Positions 1-8,079 are shown, numbered from the stretch's first letter. The stretch is DNA of 13,208 nucleotides from Triparma columacea (GCA_030267965.1 BRYA01000549.1:18569-31776); one strand, 5' to 3'. The notes: generated by a model from the sequence alone, not told the origin. Numbers and translations are program-made.

Positions 1-1975
1 CTCCAATTTCAACCAAGACTTGAAAGACTGGAATGTTGACAAGGTAGCAAGTATGCCCGGAATGTTTTATGATTCCCCTTTCGACCAACCTATCGGAGCC
101 TGGAACGTATCGCATGTCACTGACATGGTGTATATGTTTGCGTATTCCGGTTTCAACCAAGACTTGAAAGACTGGAATGTTGAGAAGGTTACAAATATGA
201 ACGGAATGTTCCTATCTACACCTTTCAACAAACCTATCGGAGACTGGAACGTCATGAGCGTCACTGACATGGGGAATATGTTTTTGGACTCCAATTTCAA
301 CCAAGACTTGAAAGACTGGAATGTTGACAAGGTAACAAGTATGCCCGGAATGTTTTATGATTCCCCTTTCGACCAACCTATCGGAGCCTGGGACGTTTCG
401 CATGTCACTGACATGATGTATATGTTTGCGTATTCCGGTTTCAACCAAGACTTGAAAGACTGGAATGTTGAGAAGGTTACAAGTATGAACGGAATGTTCC
501 TATCTACACCTTTCAACAAACCTATCGGAGACTGGAACGTCTTGAGTGTCACTGAAATGTATGCAATGTTCTCCGGCACATCTTTTGACCAATCTATCGG
601 AAGCTGGAACGTCTCGCAGGTCACTGACATGGGGTTTATGTTTGGGACCTCCGGGAACTCCAACAAACCCAACACAAGTTTCAACCAAGACTTGAAAGAC
701 TGGAATGTTGAGAAGGTCACAAGTATGTCGGCAATGTTTCAAAAATCCTCTTTTGACCGACCTATCGGAGGCTGGAACGTCTCGAGTGTCACTGACATGA
801 GGGATATGTTTGCGGTCTCCAATTTCAACCAAGACTTGAAAGACTGGAATGTTGAGAAGGTTACCAATATGTACTCAATGTTTGAATATTCCATTTTCGA
901 CCAACCTATCGGAAGCTGGAACGTCTCGCAGGTCACTGATATGGGGTCTATGTTTGGGAACTCCAGTTTCAACCAAGACTTGAAAGACTGGAATGTTGAG
1001 AAAGTTACCAATATGCGCGACATGTTTGCGTTTAACACTGACTTTAACAAAGATGTGACAGGATGGGCCACCAACACAACTGGGTTCACCTCAGATGCCT
1101 ACGCCGACATGTTCTACAATTCGACTGCGTGGCAAGCTGCGTACAACTACACTGGATCAGGTGGGATATGTGACAAGGCGTCACCGTATGGCCCTGCAAG
1201 GTGCTGGACGTCAAGCAAGCATGTCACGCCGTTGAAAGACGGCAGCAGCACCACCGCCGGCACCATGTTCTGGGCCATGTCAACGTGGTGCGCAAGCCCT
1301 GCAAAATGGAACAATGCTCACGCTGCAACCTACGGCACGATCGACGAATGGGATACCGCTAAGGTAACAAGCATGAGAGAGTTGGTTTACAAGTACTGTG
1401 GACCCGGAGGGAATGTTACACGAGAGACGTTCAATGCCGATATCAGTTATTGGAACACCGGGAGTGTTGAGGATATGTACGCAATGTTTGAATTTTCCTC
1501 TTTCAACCAACCTATCGGAGGCTGGAACGTCTCGCAGGTCACTAATATGGGGAATATGTTCGCGGTCTCCAATTTCAACCAAGACTTGAAAGACTGGAAT
1601 GTTGAGAAGGTTACAAGTATGTTCGCAATGTTCTACGATACTCCTTTTCACCAACCTATCGGAAGCTGGAACGTCTCGAGTGTCACTAGAATGGGGTATA
1701 TGTTTGCGGAATCCGGTTTCAACCAAGACTTGAAAGACTGGAATGTTGAGAAAGTTACCAATATGCAATACATGTTTGCGTCTAACACTGACTTCAACCA
1801 AAATGTGACAGGATGGGTCACCAACACAATTGGGTTTACTTCAGAGGCCTACGAAGGCATGTTCAAAGATTCGACTGCGTGGCAAGCTGCGTACAGCTAC
1901 ACTGTCTCAGTTGGGATAATATGTGACAAGGCGTCACCGTATGGCCCGGCAACGTGCTGGACGCCAAAGCTGTGA
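1..1975 (+). CDS. BspA-like (DUF285) leucine-rich-repeat protein, 5'-truncated
   Basis: The frame is open from the left edge of the window, so the true start lies outside. It runs from base 2 and ends at TGA 1973-1975. The protein is built of ~24-residue units of the BspA/DUF285 type, which alternate between an A form (FNQDLKDWNVEKVT) and a B form (F[ND][QK]PIGxWNVSxVTDM), giving a 48-residue, 144-bp higher-order period. A units begin at bases 8, 152, 296, 440, 680, 824, 968, 1574 and 1718. Between 440 and 680 there is an extra B unit plus an 8-residue insert (GNSNKPNT). A cysteine-containing cap (VTGW...CDKASPYGPA.CW) occurs twice, starting at 1043 and 1793, exactly 250 codons apart. After the first cap comes a segment (TMFWAMSTWCASPAKWN...YGTIDEWDTAKVTSM) that looks like a second N-terminal entry module, so the gene may be a head-to-tail fusion of two paralogues. 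No membrane segment is visible in this part. Such proteins are often surface or secreted, but the function here is unknown. Confidence 0.88.
   Translation, partial: SNFNQDLKDWNVDKVASMPGMFYDSPFDQPIGAWNVSHVTDMVYMFAYSGFNQDLKDWNVEKVTNMNGMFLSTPFNKPIGDWNVMSVTDMGNMFLDSNFNQDLKDWNVDKVTSMPGMFYDSPFDQPIGAWDVSHVTDMMYMFAYSGFNQDLKDWNVEKVTSMNGMFLSTPFNKPIGDWNVLSVTEMYAMFSGTSFDQSIGSWNVSQVTDMGFMFGTSGNSNKPNTSFNQDLKDWNVEKVTSMSAMFQKSSFDRPIGGWNVSSVTDMRDMFAVSNFNQDLKDWNVEKVTNMYSMFEYSIFDQPIGSWNVSQVTDMGSMFGNSSFNQDLKDWNVEKVTNMRDMFAFNTDFNKDVTGWATNTTGFTSDAYADMFYNSTAWQAAYNYTGSGGICDKASPYGPARCWTSSKHVTPLKDGSSTTAGTMFWAMSTWCASPAKWNNAHAATYGTIDEWDTAKVTSMRELVYKYCGPGGNVTRETFNADISYWNTGSVEDMYAMFEFSSFNQPIGGWNVSQVTNMGNMFAVSNFNQDLKDWNVEKVTSMFAMFYDTPFHQPIGSWNVSSVTRMGYMFAESGFNQDLKDWNVEKVTNMQYMFASNTDFNQNVTGWVTNTIGFTSEAYEGMFKDSTAWQAAYSYTVSVGIICDKASPYGPATCWTPKL
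8..1050 (+). repeat. 144-bp coding tandem repeats in the BspA-like gene
   Basis: The stretch beginning TTCAACCAAGACTTGAAAGA recurs with almost no change at 8, 152, 296, 440, 680, 824 and 968, and again at 1574 and 1718. The third positions match as well as the residues do, so the copies are recent or kept alike by gene conversion. The alternating B units vary more. The spacing is a strict 144 bp except for the 240-bp interval at 440-680. Confidence 0.95.
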
Positions 1976-2049
1976 ATGTTTAGTTTCGTAAGTCACTACA
2001 GCTGTAATGACAGTAATGTGAACCACGATTTGGTAGTTAAGGGAAGGGA

Positions 2050-2329
2050 GGGGGGGGGGGACAGGGGAGATCGAGAGCATAGCGGAATGTAGCGTGGTCT
2101 TTCCGCTTGGGAAATGAGGAGCGAAGCGACGTGAAAAGAGCGACAGTGAAAGGAAAGTGTAACAAGAATGATGGATGTATGAGACGAAGGCGAATTGTCG
2201 AGCGGGATAGCGAGGCGTGTGAGCGAAGCGAGAGAGAGCGGGTAGCGATCAGTGAGGTGTGAAAGCACCAACTTAGGTTGAAACGAGAAGGACTTCAGAC
2301 TAAGACGGCTAATAACAACGAAAATGATA
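2050..2329. repeat. Dispersed non-coding repeat, long copy
   Basis: This begins with an 11-G run followed by ACAGGGGAGATCGAGA and ends with CTAATAACAACGAAAATGATA (2309-2329). The same two ends, in the same order, recur at 4623-4728. The middle (2110-2300), with GAGCGAAGCGA-like words at about 2112 and 2221, is missing from the other copy. No coding frame with family resemblance is visible. It could be a degenerate non-autonomous element or a shared 3'-flank sequence. Confidence 0.7.
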
Positions 2330-2730
2330 ACAAAAACAAGACTTTTTATTTCCACAGGACTCTCCTAGGTTTACTTCGTAGTCTCCTCTAATAGGTAGGC
2401 CAGTGACATCTATGGACTAAGATCGTCGTAATGGGCCTAACGGATCTTCTCATCCTAAATTACCAAAATTAATTAAATTGCAAAAAAGAAGTCGAAAGAA
2501 GGATTCTTCCTCATTTCGGAATACAACTCATAAAAGATTTCATCAGACAGAGGTAAGCGTTGAAGCAAGCGCAAACGCTTTGGAATCATTTGTTTGTATC
2601 GATCACTGCCTTTCTCCACCCCCGCTACTGTTTCATTTCAAGAAAAATAGGGCCCTCTATGCCTCGTTCTGAACATCATTGATTTCTACTCAAAATTCTG
2701 GTCGATTGAGTCCTTAGAAGTTTGTAAATA
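2330..2730. other. Intergenic region without recognised gene
   Basis: This is AT-rich DNA between the repeat copy and the amylase promoter. A 64-codon open frame at 2478-2672 starts MQKRSRKKDSS but shows no domain, no repeat and no partner signal, so I treat it as chance. No tRNA-like cloverleaf was seen. Confidence 0.5.
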
Positions 2731-2734
2731 TACG

Positions 2735-2775
2735 TATATAAGGCACAAATACCCTTCAAAGCACAATTCAGACTT
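2735..2775 (+). promoter_or_regulatory. Probable core promoter of the amylase gene
   Basis: A TATATAAG motif lies at 2735-2742. About 35 nt further on, at 2767-2775, is a TTCAGACTT sequence resembling an initiator. This would put the transcript start near 2770 and leave a 5' UTR of about 93 nt before the ATG at 2863. The assignment rests on motif and spacing only. Confidence 0.5.
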
Positions 2776-2862
2776 ATTCTGCCCTAATAGCGTGCAATAT
2801 CTCACAAAATTGCCCTTTTCCTCAGCCCTCGACTTTATTGATCATATTCATATTGACAAAAG

Positions 2863-4353
2863 ATGAAGTCACTAGTCGCTTTGTTAGCTGCTTCGCTGCT
2901 AGTTTTGGTACTACTCGTCATCACTACCCACGGGACTGATAAATCGCTGAGGTCCCCTTCAAGAGGCCTTTCTGACAGCACCAGCATGGATGTGTTGAAA
3001 GAAGTCAACAAAGCAACCACTTCTGTTGAGGCATCCCAGGGGGGTGCATTGGCCACTCCTTATTTTGCTAGTTCTAGGAAGAGCAAGAAGGGCAAGAAGG
3101 GCAAGAAGGGCAAGAAGGCCAAGAAGGCCAAGAAGGGAAAAAACAAGTCGCCAAACCCTTGGATAGGTCGTAGTATATATTTCGTCATGACCGATCGTTT
3201 CGCATCCTCCGACCCAAACCTTCCATCATGCGTTGATACAAAGGAGTGGTGCGGGGGTAACTTCGACGGCCTGATAACCCAACTCCCATACATTGCGGAT
3301 ATGGGCTTCGACTCGATCTGGGTAACCCCACCTGTAAAACAGGTGGAGTGGAGGGACGATTACAACGGCACAGGGTATCACGGTTACTGGGCCCAAGAGT
3401 TCACTGAGATTGACGAGCACCTCGGTGGACCTGAGGGGCTTTTAAGGCTGTCTGAAGCTGTACACGAGCTCGATATGTTATTCATGGTAGACGTTGTAGC
3501 CAACCATGTAGGACCAGTGCATGGGGGAGAGGACGTTGGGAAGTTCAAGGGTGTCCTAGGAAAGGAGGGTGGGGAACAGTATAACACGCTGGGTAGGGGG
3601 GAGGGGGAGAGCATGGACGAGTACATTAAGGGAACACCTGGACCTCCCAACGCAATGACTGACGCGGGGGAGGAGTGCTGGCCGTACTACGACTTTGAGG
3701 AAGGCAAGTGCGACAGGAACATCGTGGAGAAAGGGTGGTTCGGTGACCTGGCTGACTTGAACCAAACAAACGTGGATGTACGGTCGTACTTGCTCGATTG
3801 GATCAGGTGGATGAAGGAATCTTTCTCCGTTGACGGCTTCAGGCTAGACACGGCACTCTACGTACCATTGGACTTCCTAGACGAGTTCCAGGAGGCCGCA
3901 GGTGTTTACATTGTCGGGGAGGTCGTCACTTACAACTTCACTTTACATTCTGAATACCAACAGCACCTATCTGGCGTGCTGAACTTTCCCGTGACAGAGA
4001 AGCTAGGCTCCGTCTTCAACGGTAACATGTCAGACCTCCAGGCCTTGGTCTCAGAAAGCCGGGGTGCGGGTTACGTGGACAGGAACCTGCTGGGTATCTT
4101 TGTGGACAACCACGATGGTGATCGGTTCCTAAGGAAGGTTGGGGGAGATGTAGGACTCCTTAAGAACGCCCTCGCTTTCGTGATGCTATCTGAGGGGGTG
4201 CCCATTGTGTATTACGGGACAGAGAATCCCGAGGTCGCAGGGAATGAGGATAGTAGGGTCGGGATGTGGGAGTTTGGTTATGATAGTGACACGGAGGTCG
4301 GGGAGCTCTTGAAGGCAATGAATGGGGCTAGGAAAGAGTTTGGTTTGGGGTAG
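2863..4353 (+). CDS. Secreted GH13 alpha-amylase (catalytic part; ends at an in-frame TAG)
   Basis: A 496-residue product of the fungal-type (Taka-amylase-like) GH13 alpha-amylase family, which hydrolyses internal alpha-1,4 links in starch-like glucans. Residues 1-24 form a signal peptide. Residues 73-95 are a lysine cluster (see separate entry). The (beta/alpha)8 barrel starts near 100. Visible motifs: GYHGYW 171-176, region I DVVANH 210-215 (Asn214 in the usual calcium-binding position), region II GFRLDT with nucleophile Asp329, region III GEV with acid/base Glu353, and region IV FVDNHD with Asp418. Cysteines 123/130 and 272/283 sit where Taka-amylase has its disulfides. The Lys-His pair that normally follows the nucleophile is Leu-Tyr (332-333) here, so substrate contacts may differ. 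The frame stops at TAG 4351-4353, just after the barrel, where the family normally continues into a beta-sandwich domain C. That domain is present downstream in the same frame. There are no introns and an N-terminal start is clear. Confidence 0.9.
   Translation: MKSLVALLAASLLVLVLLVITTHGTDKSLRSPSRGLSDSTSMDVLKEVNKATTSVEASQGGALATPYFASSRKSKKGKKGKKGKKAKKAKKGKNKSPNPWIGRSIYFVMTDRFASSDPNLPSCVDTKEWCGGNFDGLITQLPYIADMGFDSIWVTPPVKQVEWRDDYNGTGYHGYWAQEFTEIDEHLGGPEGLLRLSEAVHELDMLFMVDVVANHVGPVHGGEDVGKFKGVLGKEGGEQYNTLGRGEGESMDEYIKGTPGPPNAMTDAGEECWPYYDFEEGKCDRNIVEKGWFGDLADLNQTNVDVRSYLLDWIRWMKESFSVDGFRLDTALYVPLDFLDEFQEAAGVYIVGEVVTYNFTLHSEYQQHLSGVLNFPVTEKLGSVFNGNMSDLQALVSESRGAGYVDRNLLGIFVDNHDGDRFLRKVGGDVGLLKNALAFVMLSEGVPIVYYGTENPEVAGNEDSRVGMWEFGYDSDTEVGELLKAMNGARKEFGLG
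3085..3147 (+). repeat. Lysine-cluster microsatellite in the amylase linker
   Basis: A 9-bp-type repeat (AAGAAGGGC, later AAGAAGGCC) encodes KKG/KKA triplets at residues 75-93. Lysines fall on every third residue in two registers: 75, 78, 81, 84, 87, 90, 93 and 76, 79, 82, 85, 88, 91. The pattern contains KxxKxxKxxKxxK, the form known as a pentalysine cluster in diatom silaffins. It lies between the signal peptide and the catalytic barrel. Confidence 0.85.
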
Positions 4354-4614
4354 GGGGGGGAGTATGCCGAGACGGAGATGGAGGTGCTGGGAGTTGAGGA
4401 GGATTGGTTCGTGTTTGGTAGGGGTGAGCTTGTTGTTTTCATCAACAACATTGGGAGGGGGAAGGGGGGGGGGAAAGCGTGTTTTGAGGGGGTGAAATGG
4501 GGGGAGGGATTGAAGGTGATTTACGGAGAGGGAAGTGTGAACGAGGGCGAGGGGGAGATCGGCGTTTGCGTGAGTGTAGGGGAAGAGGGGGACCCCATCG
4601 TGGCGGCAAGGTGA
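4354..4614 (+). pseudogene. Detached C-terminal beta domain of the alpha-amylase (same frame, after TAG)
   Basis: Immediately after TAG 4351-4353 the same frame stays open for 86 codons to TGA 4612-4614. It reads through EVLGVEEDWFVFGRGELVVF and INN, then ends in VCVSVGEEGDPIV. This has the order expected of GH13 domain C: a strand with 'xxFxRGxxLVxxNN', a Cys-containing middle and a final strand. So the gene either carries a nonsense mutation or the TAG is a sequence error, an edited codon or a readthrough codon. The TAG sits between runs of four and eight G. A single homopolymer length error would not restore both sides, because they already share a frame. Confidence 0.75.
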
Positions 4615-4622
4615 TGGGGGGT

Positions 4623-4728
4623 GGGGGGGGGACAGGGGAGATCGAGATCATAGCAGAAGGTTGCGTCGTCTTTACGCTTGACTCAGAAGGAGCGCTTGCC
4701 TGACGGTCTAATAACAACGAAAATGATA
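4623..4728. repeat. Dispersed non-coding repeat, internally deleted copy
   Basis: A G-run followed by ACAGGGGAGATCGAGA matches the left end of the 2050-2329 copy. After about 55 nt with scattered substitutions it jumps to CTAATAACAACGAAAATGATA at 4708-4728. About 180 bp of the long copy is missing. Both copies lie just downstream of a plus-strand gene. Confidence 0.7.
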
Positions 4729-4941
4729 CTACTGTTACAAAACAACAATCCCTCCACTCAACTAATCTCGGCACAAACATAGATTGCCCTCTAGCGAAGG
4801 AATACGGTAGGGTTAACCAAGCCCAAGTCGGATCAAGTCTGATTTCATCAAGTCTCATTTTCAAAAGATTCCGTTGCACTTCCGTCCCCCCCCCTCCCTC
4901 CACGTAAAAAAATAACCAGAAGTAATGTATCCTAAAAAAGC
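4729..4941. other. Convergent intergenic spacer
   Basis: This separates the end of the amylase gene from the TAG stop (plus-strand CTA 4942-4944) of the minus-strand bestrophin gene. It is AT-rich with a C-run near 4886. I see no gene and no clear polyadenylation signal in it. Confidence 0.5.
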
Positions 4942-7152
4942 CTACTTTTCTCCCCCCTCCTCCCCCCCTCCCCCTTCTTCTTCATCATCCTCCTTCTCCA
5001 CAAGTCCGCTATTAACAACCATATTCTCGATCCTCTCAATCGTTTCCTTCTCAACATTCGCCAGCACCACGCTCTTGGTCGCCTCGCTCATGACTTCGCT
5101 GAACATGTCACCCCCCTTATCCTTCTTCCCCTTATTCCCCCCCTCCTTCTTCCCCCCGACCTTGACAACCTGCTGAATGTCGTCCCTGTCCTTCTCTGGT
5201 ACCGGCACACCCATGGGATCGCTGGAGGCTACGAAGACGACAGGGTCTTCCCCTCCAACCTTGGGTTGGTAAGTTCCCACCTCCACCTCCTCCTTATCTA
5301 CCTGTTCCTCCTCCTCCCCCGCCTCTTCGTCGAATTGCTGATCGAAGTCCTCCAGGCTCTCGGCCAGAGGTCCCGCGTTCAATATGGCCTCCGTCTCCTT
5401 GAGTTCCGCCTCCGCCTTGCTTAGCGCCTCCTGTGCCTCCTTCTTGAAAGCGTCGAGGGCGACCGGTAGGTCGCTCAGGTCGTCTGTTTCCAGCATCCCC
5501 ACGACCTCGTCGCTTAGCTGCTCGCTCAGCCTCTTGTCGTCGTCCTCCTCCTCCTCCTCCCCCCCCTCTCTCCTGCCCTCCTTGCCCATGCCGCTGCTGA
5601 CCTTCTCGTCGACCTCCTTGGCCTTGCTCTTCTCCAACTTCTTAGCCTCCATGACCCTCTTCCGTTCCTCCTCCAGTTCCATCTCCTCCAGCTCCGCTAC
5701 GCTCCACCCCTGCTCAGGTCTAATCAGGCTGTCCAGCCCTCCGTCCACCAGGCGTTGGCTGTCCCACGGCTGCACCTCGAATCCTCTAAGCCATCTAACC
5801 GACCCTGCGTTAGACTCTGCGATAAGTGTGTCGACGACGAGGGGATCGTCCCCAGCTCCGTAGTTCTCGTTATCGTACGGGTCCAAGAACTGCTTCGCCA
5901 GCCCCAGGAGTCCGCTGTAGAAGAGCGTTAATAGTCCGCACCCAAGGACACCCAGACCAGCACCCATCCCAGACCCGAACGCCATGGCCGGGTACAGCCA
6001 AAGGACGATGTCGACTAGGACCTGAACGAGGTGTGCGTACGCCAGTGGCATCCTCCCGCTAAGTTCGTCTCCAATGCTTCCATATTGCGCCCTAATTTCA
6101 TGTACCCTTTGTAGGAAGTTCTGTTCCAACCCTGGTCCCCCTCTTATAACACCTCCCTCAACCCCGTCCCCGAATACCCTAACGATCCATAGTAGTACGT
6201 TATTATGTCTCTGCGTCGCCGGTACACCTGCGGATGTTAAAGCCTCCCTTTCGAGTTCCGTGATGATTCCTCTGTCAACCATTCTCCTCATCCCTAGCGG
6301 TGTTAACAACGGCCTATGGCTCCTGCAGAAGCTCGCGTACGTAAGTAAATTGAAGAGCCTTATATACCTACTCGCCAGCAACAGCGTTTGCCTCGCAGCT
6401 TGGGTGTACCCGCTCGTCCCTATTACGCTTCCCCCCATACCCTCTGTCCCCGTTTGCACAGACGGTGCGCTCTTGGGTTCCCGAGCGGCGTGGCCTGCGA
6501 GGAGGAGACTAACGTCGTTTAGACGACCCTGGAGACGCCGGGATACTAGGTAGCACTTACGCCATAGTGCGTAGGATACGTTTAGGAAGAAGGTTAATGT
6601 GAAGGTTGTTACGCCAAGGAGCTGAGACCAGAGGGTGGGGAACTTAGACAGGGCTGGCTTGGAGGCTGGGTGGAGCTGAGGGAAGTGGGGGGGGGGGGGG
6701 ATTGGGAAGGGGCTGACTGCGTTAGCATGGATGTTTTGGGGAATCCTCATATATTGTAGCCCTCCCAACCCATCCCTTGTTTTTACCTTGAACCAGAATC
6801 CCACAGCTCCCGCGATGCACATGTTTCTTAAGCACGCCCTCCAGCTTTCCGCGAAGACTGTCCCCCTCCATTCCCTCCACAAGAAGCTCCCTGTTGGGTC
6901 GAACTGTAGTATGATTGATCTACGGGCGGAGGTTCGGACGGATTCGGAGATTAGGTCGTCTAGGAGATCTTGGGTTGATGTCGACTCGATTATTGACTCG
7001 GGGGTTGTGAGGACGTGGAGGGAGGTGGTGGTGGGGGGGGGAGGAAGGGGGGGAAGATGGAGGCGGGGGAGAAGGGTGAAGGAGGAGACAGGAGGGAAGA
7101 TTAGGAGGGTTAGGAGAGCTAAGTGGTGGAGGGGGGGGGAGGACAGAGGCAT
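4942..7152 (-). CDS. Plastid-targeted bestrophin-like anion channel with long acidic tail
   Basis: A 736-residue product. The start is placed at ATG 7150-7152 for two reasons. It begins a signal peptide (MPLSSPPLHHLALLTLLIFP, cleavage after VSS) followed by Phe25 and a Ser/Thr/Pro-rich stretch, the bipartite leader for secondary red plastids. It also lies 10 nt inside a splice acceptor. The open frame extends upstream to 7329, but only through intron sequence. The body resembles the bestrophin/UPF0187 family: a WREW segment near 92-95 before the first membrane segment (~108-122), a second at ~174-197 leading into FLNVSYALWRKCYLVSRRLQ, and a hydrophobic block at ~372-418 followed by a DPYDNENYG motif (424-432) in the place of the bestrophin acidic calcium-clasp loop. 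Family members conduct chloride or bicarbonate, and plastid ones tune thylakoid membrane potential. Residues ~483-736 are an acidic coiled coil and low-complexity tail unusual for the family. A 14-G run at 6687-6700 encodes Pro residues, so the frame depends on its length. Confidence 0.72.
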   Translation of the reverse strand: MPLSSPPLHHLALLTLLIFPPVSSFTLLPRLHLPPLPPPPTTTSLHVLTTPESIIESTSTQDLLDDLISESVRTSARRSIILQFDPTGSFLWREWRGTVFAESWRACLRNMCIAGAVGFWFKVKTRDGLGGLQYMRIPQNIHANAVSPFPIPPPPHFPQLHPASKPALSKFPTLWSQLLGVTTFTLTFFLNVSYALWRKCYLVSRRLQGRLNDVSLLLAGHAAREPKSAPSVQTGTEGMGGSVIGTSGYTQAARQTLLLASRYIRLFNLLTYASFCRSHRPLLTPLGMRRMVDRGIITELEREALTSAGVPATQRHNNVLLWIVRVFGDGVEGGVIRGGPGLEQNFLQRVHEIRAQYGSIGDELSGRMPLAYAHLVQVLVDIVLWLYPAMAFGSGMGAGLGVLGCGLLTLFYSGLLGLAKQFLDPYDNENYGAGDDPLVVDTLIAESNAGSVRWLRGFEVQPWDSQRLVDGGLDSLIRPEQGWSVAELEEMELEEERKRVMEAKKLEKSKAKEVDEKVSSGMGKEGRREGGEEEEEDDDKRLSEQLSDEVVGMLETDDLSDLPVALDAFKKEAQEALSKAEAELKETEAILNAGPLAESLEDFDQQFDEEAGEEEEQVDKEEVEVGTYQPKVGGEDPVVFVASSDPMGVPVPEKDRDDIQQVVKVGGKKEGGNKGKKDKGGDMFSEVMSEATKSVVLANVEKETIERIENMVVNSGLVEKEDDEEEGGGGEEGGEK

Positions 7153-7162
7153 TTTGACAGAG

Positions 7163-7462
7163 CTGGAAAAAGGGGGGTAGGTGTGTGTGGGGGGGGGGAG
7201 GCGGGGGTAGGGTGAGGGATGGGGTTTGGGGGGTTTGGATGGGCGGGAGAATGAGGTTGGGTGATGTTGTTGTTTGTTCCTCAGTATGGTCGTTTGGCAG
7301 CCGTTTCGTTGTTGCTGGCGTTCAATCATTGCGCGTGTCTCCGAAATGCACGTCGCATATCATATAAAGATTCGGGTTGTGGTATATTTACATCCTTGGA
7401 ACAAACAACATTCAACATCTCAAAAACTTTGCATACCTCTCCTTCTTTCCTTCCTTCCTTAC
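7163..7462 (-). other. Intron-like segment 12 of 12 (element R1), final acceptor before the bestrophin ATG
   Basis: The donor is the type a junction at 7462. The element is at 7273-7405. Windows are CGTTG (inner) and TAAAGATTCGGG (outer, 7365-7376). The 3' half is unique sequence. It is C-rich and AG-free over about 115 nt down to CCAG at 7163-7166, and the exon then reads CTCTGTCAAA-ATG. The 300-nt length matches the other segments, which supports this acceptor. Confidence 0.72.
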
Positions 7463-7786
7463 CTGCATCGTCAAATGTGTGTGTGTGTGTGTGGGTGGAG
7501 ATGGGGGATAGCGGATATAGAGTGCGATTGAAGATGTGTGTTAGGTGACTCTTCGACAGGAAACAGGAAGGTACAGTGTGAAGTAATAACAGCTTGTCGT
7601 TGTCATGTGTTTGTTCCTCAGTATGGTCGTTTGGCAGCCGTTTTATTTACTGGCGTTATATCATTGCGCGTGTCTCCGAAATGCACGTCGCATATCATAG
7701 ATAGCAAGACATTGTGGGTTATCTCTTCATCGGAACATCCACAACAAAACAAGACCTCTCCATCTCCTTCCCTGTTCTCATCTTAC
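7463..7786 (-). other. Intron-like segment 11 of 12 (element R2)
   Basis: The element is at 7610-7737, an 84-nt core with inner window TATTTAC. The outer window is GATAGCAAGACA (7700-7711). The right flank departs from the others (TTATCTCTTCATCGGAACA). The type a acceptor follows a (CA)n tract. Confidence 0.7.
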
Positions 7787-8079
7787 CTGAGTTCCATAGT
7801 GTCAGCCGTTGCGAAGGGCGAAAGTGTATTGTGTTAGGGCTGTGCAATGCGTCGCTGTTATTGTCCTTTTCACAGTTCTTGTTGTTGTTTGTTCCTCAGT
7901 ATGGTCGTTTGGCAGCCATTTGGAAGTTGCTGGCGTTAAATCATTGCGCGTGTCTCCGAAATGCACGTCGCATATCATAAGAATGCACTGTTCGTGGTAT
8001 ATTTACATCCTTGGAACAAACAACATTCAACATCTCAAACAACTTCCTGATATCTCTCCTTCTCTCCTTCCTTCCTTAC
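7787..8079 (-). other. Intron-like segment 10 of 12 (element R3)
   Basis: The element is at 7888-8020. The arms extend to GTTGTTTGTTCC/GGAACAAACAAC, the longest closing stem of the set. Windows are GGAAG (inner) and AGAATGCACTGT (outer, 7980-7991). The acceptor is type b. Confidence 0.7.

Noticed and set aside
67..1801. Minus-strand open frames opposite the BspA-like gene
   Set aside because: They are repeats of the antisense of the coding repeat, with no independent support.
2050..2110. tRNA-derived SINE with a B-box-like GATCGAGAG
   Set aside because: The word misses the terminal C in both copies and no A box is found at suitable spacing.
2478..2672. 64-codon plus-strand open frame
   Set aside because: No domain, no repeat and no promoter or codon pattern to support it.
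4340..4353. A micro-intron removing the amylase TAG (GT...TAG of 11 or 16 nt)
   Set aside because: The lengths are not multiples of three, so they would break a frame that is already continuous on both sides, and they are too short.
5384..7180. Plus-strand open frames opposite the bestrophin gene (Ser-rich or Arg-rich)
   Set aside because: Their composition is the mirror of Glu/Asp/Lys-rich coding on the other strand. The membrane and leader features lie on the minus strand.
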